Positions 62,371 to 64,000 of a DNA stretch of 64,000 bases are shown here, piece after piece. The stretch covers positions 62,001-126,000 of the forward strand of contig NZ_FPEI01000006.1 of assembly GCF_900117415.1 (NCBI RefSeq). Reading direction: 5' to 3'. The notes beneath the pieces were generated by a model. That model worked only from the letters and a program-made list of their open reading frames with translations, was not told the origin of the DNA and made no database searches. Source of the DNA: Hyphomicrobium sp. CS1BSMeth3 (lineage in GTDB: Bacteria; Pseudomonadota; Alphaproteobacteria; Rhizobiales; Hyphomicrobiaceae). Both the position numbers and the translations under genes were made by a program. The first letter of the stretch is position 1, and each line of letters begins with the position of its first letter.

Positions 62371-63693
62371 TCACGTCGGATTGTCGAGATTGAATGCGCC
62401 GGACTGCTCATCATAGGCAAAGACCTCGCCGTAGCGTGCGAGCGATATGACCGCGCGCAGCGTCTGATCGGCGGCGGTCTCGCCCATATGGTCTTCCAGC
62501 TCGTCCTTGAAACGCAGCATCGGCGCGCGATGCGACGGGCGTTCGTCGAGCACGCGTCGGATGTGCGCTGCAATGGGCACGTGAGCCAGCAGGTGCTGCC
62601 GGAACAGCGCTTTGCGCTCATCGACATCGAGTGCGGCAAAGCGGCGGCCGGCAGGGGTCAACTTGACGTCGCCTTCGGCCAGCTCCGCGAAGCGCAGAAG
62701 CTGCAGGACTTCGCTGAGCCTCAGGAGCTGCTCGCCGGGAATATGCAACGCGTCGGCGAGAAGCGGGAGATCGGCCTGCCCGTCATAGGGCGGGCCGGCC
62801 AGCGCTTCCATCAGCCCCGATAAAGCGTTCGACGATACGCGCGGCAGGGCCATGCCGATGCCCGTGCCCGGAAAAACACCCGGCTTGATGGTGGCGGCGC
62901 CGTGCGTCGTCATCCGCGCATAGATGTCGTCGACGAGGGCACGGAAGGTCGTATCCTGCCGGCGCCTCGGTTGAGGAATGTCGACCTTGATCTCGGACGT
63001 GATGCGCCCGGGAGCCGACGACATCAGCAGAATGCGGTCGGACATCAGGACGGCTTCCTCGATGTTGTGCGTGACCATCAGAATGGAGCGGATCGGCAGT
63101 CGGCCCTCCGACCACAGGTCGATGAGGTCGGTACGCAGGGTCTCGGCCGTGAGCACGTCGAGCGCGGAGAAGGCCTCGTCCATCAGAAGGAGCTTGGAGT
63201 GCATGACGAGCGCCCGCGCGAAACCGACGCGCTGGCGCATGCCGCCCGACAGCTCCTTGGGGTATGCGCTCTCGAACCCATCGAGGCCGATAAGATCGAT
63301 TGCCGCGAGCGCCCGCTTGCGGCGTTCGTCACGGGGGACGCCCTGCGCTTCGAGGCCGAACTCGACATTCTCCAGCACGGTGAGCCAGGGCATCAGCGCA
63401 AAGGTCTGGAATACCATTGCGACGCCGGCGGCGGGGGCCGTCACCGGCTTGCCATCGAGCATGACCTCGCCCTTCGTGGGCTTGAGCAGCCCGGCAATGA
63501 TCCTGAGCAGCGTAGACTTGCCCGAGCCGGAGCGGCCAAGCAGGGAGACGATCTCGCCATCGGCAACGCTGAGGCAGACGTTGTCGAGAACAGGCTGCGA
63601 TCGTCCGCCATCCTTGGAGAAGGCGTGTGTCAGGTTCGTGACACGGACGATGTCGGCGGCGATCGCATCGGGCGTCGTGAGCGTGTCTTTCAT
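62371..63693 (-). CDS. Nitrate/sulfonate/taurine-type ABC transporter ATPase with C-terminal regulatory domain
   Basis: 440 residues from the ATG at 63693 (AAGGAAA upstream). Residues 1-~260 are an ABC ATPase: Walker A GRSGSGKST, VFQTFALMPWLTV, signature [15 protein letters not shown], Walker B LLLMDEAFSALDV. Residues ~285-440 form the AAA-associated C-terminal domain (ALHIPGEQLLRLSEVLQLL; LTPAGRRFAALDVDERKALF), a winged-helix-like module found in a subset of NitT/TauT ATPases. It lies 10 bp after the permease gene. Solute unknown. Confidence 0.92.
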   Translation of the reverse strand: MKDTLTTPDAIAADIVRVTNLTHAFSKDGGRSQPVLDNVCLSVADGEIVSLLGRSGSGKSTLLRIIAGLLKPTKGEVMLDGKPVTAPAAGVAMVFQTFALMPWLTVLENVEFGLEAQGVPRDERRKRALAAIDLIGLDGFESAYPKELSGGMRQRVGFARALVMHSKLLLMDEAFSALDVLTAETLRTDLIDLWSEGRLPIRSILMVTHNIEEAVLMSDRILLMSSAPGRITSEIKVDIPQPRRRQDTTFRALVDDIYARMTTHGAATIKPGVFPGTGIGMALPRVSSNALSGLMEALAGPPYDGQADLPLLADALHIPGEQLLRLSEVLQLLRFAELAEGDVKLTPAGRRFAALDVDERKALFRQHLLAHVPIAAHIRRVLDERPSHRAPMLRFKDELEDHMGETAADQTLRAVISLARYGEVFAYDEQSGAFNLDNPT

Positions 63694-63703
63694 GACGGTT
63701 TCC

Positions 63704-64000
63704 TTAGTCGAAGCGCAGCTTGCGCTCAGCAAACCCATAGAGGCGCCGCCACAGCAAGCGATTGAGCAAAATCACCAGCGTCGACATCACCGCAATGCCG
63801 AGCACGACGCGCGGGATATCGCCGGCCTGCGTCGCCTCTGCGATGTACGCGCCAAGGCCTGTCGCGGTGAGCTTGACGTCGCCCCACTGTGCGACTTCGG
63901 CGACGATCGAGGCGTTCCAAGCGCCTCCGGTGGCGGTGAGCGCCCCCGTCACGTAGTAGGGGAAGATGCCGGGCAGGATGACCTTCTGCCACCACTGCCG
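63704..64000 (-). CDS. Nitrate/sulfonate/taurine-type ABC transporter permease, 5' end outside window
   Basis: C-terminal ~98 residues of a NitT/TauT-type permease. The readable part has QKVILPGIFPYYVTGALTATGGAWN (docking loop and following helix), SIVAEVAQWG, then a last helix VVLGIAVMSTLVILLNRLLWRRLY. It continues beyond base 64000 on the minus strand and starts the operon ending in the ATPase and MgtC genes. Confidence 0.88.
   Translation of the reverse strand, partial: RQWWQKVILPGIFPYYVTGALTATGGAWNASIVAEVAQWGDVKLTATGLGAYIAEATQAGDIPRVVLGIAVMSTLVILLNRLLWRRLYGFAERKLRFD

Noticed and set aside
1-64000. Search for CRISPR repeats, tRNA genes, insertion-sequence ends and phage integrases
   Set aside because: None seen by eye; only short inverted repeats next to genes were found.

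Overview
The window is GC-rich and densely packed, and looks chromosomal. Short gaps, ATGA/TGATG start-stop overlaps, a fused SecDF, hydantoinase A/B genes, many peptide-type and branched-chain-amino-acid-type ABC importers and multihaem c cytochromes fit an alphaproteobacterium, most likely Hyphomicrobiales (Rhizobiales). That placement is inference from gene content; there is no rRNA or marker gene. I saw no tRNA, CRISPR array, insertion sequence or phage gene.

1-21.5 kb is a catabolic and uptake region. It holds a Dpp/Opp-type ABC importer whose parts are scattered (permease C, ATPases D and F, later permease B), three related family-5 substrate-binding proteins, three class-LL flavin monooxygenase (luciferase-like, NtaA/DszA type) genes, hydantoinase/oxoprolinase A and B, an FAD amine oxidase, an omega-amino-acid aminotransferase, an SDR and two XRE-cupin regulators. 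A 36-38 bp element (GAAATTWTWYGG ... TTTTCAA-N4-GTTGCAT) precedes four of these transcription units. This suggests one regulon for import and oxidative/hydrolytic breakdown of an amide-, amine- or ureide-like compound.

21.6-27.6 kb is mixed housekeeping and stress: a small secreted Cys-rich protein, a membrane CadC/TPR regulator, a small ClpX-type zinc-finger plus HTH protein with tandem palindromes in front of it, an alpha/beta hydrolase, an exported peroxiredoxin and an MHS-family MFS transporter.

27.9-38.6 kb is the most unusual part: a divergent redox island. The minus-strand arm encodes a pentahaem cytochrome c, a large outer-membrane beta-barrel and a CcmI/CycH-like TPR protein. The plus-strand arm encodes a 2Fe-2S/FAD/NAD reductase, a tetrahaem c554-like cytochrome, a membrane protein with two His-x13-His pairs (probable dihaem b) and an anchored decahaem cytochrome split into 6+4 haems. 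Nineteen CXXCH sites with a porin and a cytochrome b suggest an electron conduit across the envelope that does not match the gene layout of known Mtr/Pio systems.

38.8-42.3 kb has an orphan peptide-type binding protein, a decayed PadR gene and a multicopper oxidase interrupted by a one-base frameshift. 42.4-58.3 kb holds two complete Liv-type importers (one TetR-linked with an internal flavin reductase, one next to a TrmB regulator), a cupin, a class A FAD monooxygenase, a nitrilase and a translationally coupled stub of a DJ-1/PfpI (isonitrile hydratase-like) gene. The final part has SecDF, a small membrane protein, MgtC and the start of a nitrate/taurine-type ABC importer that runs off the window.
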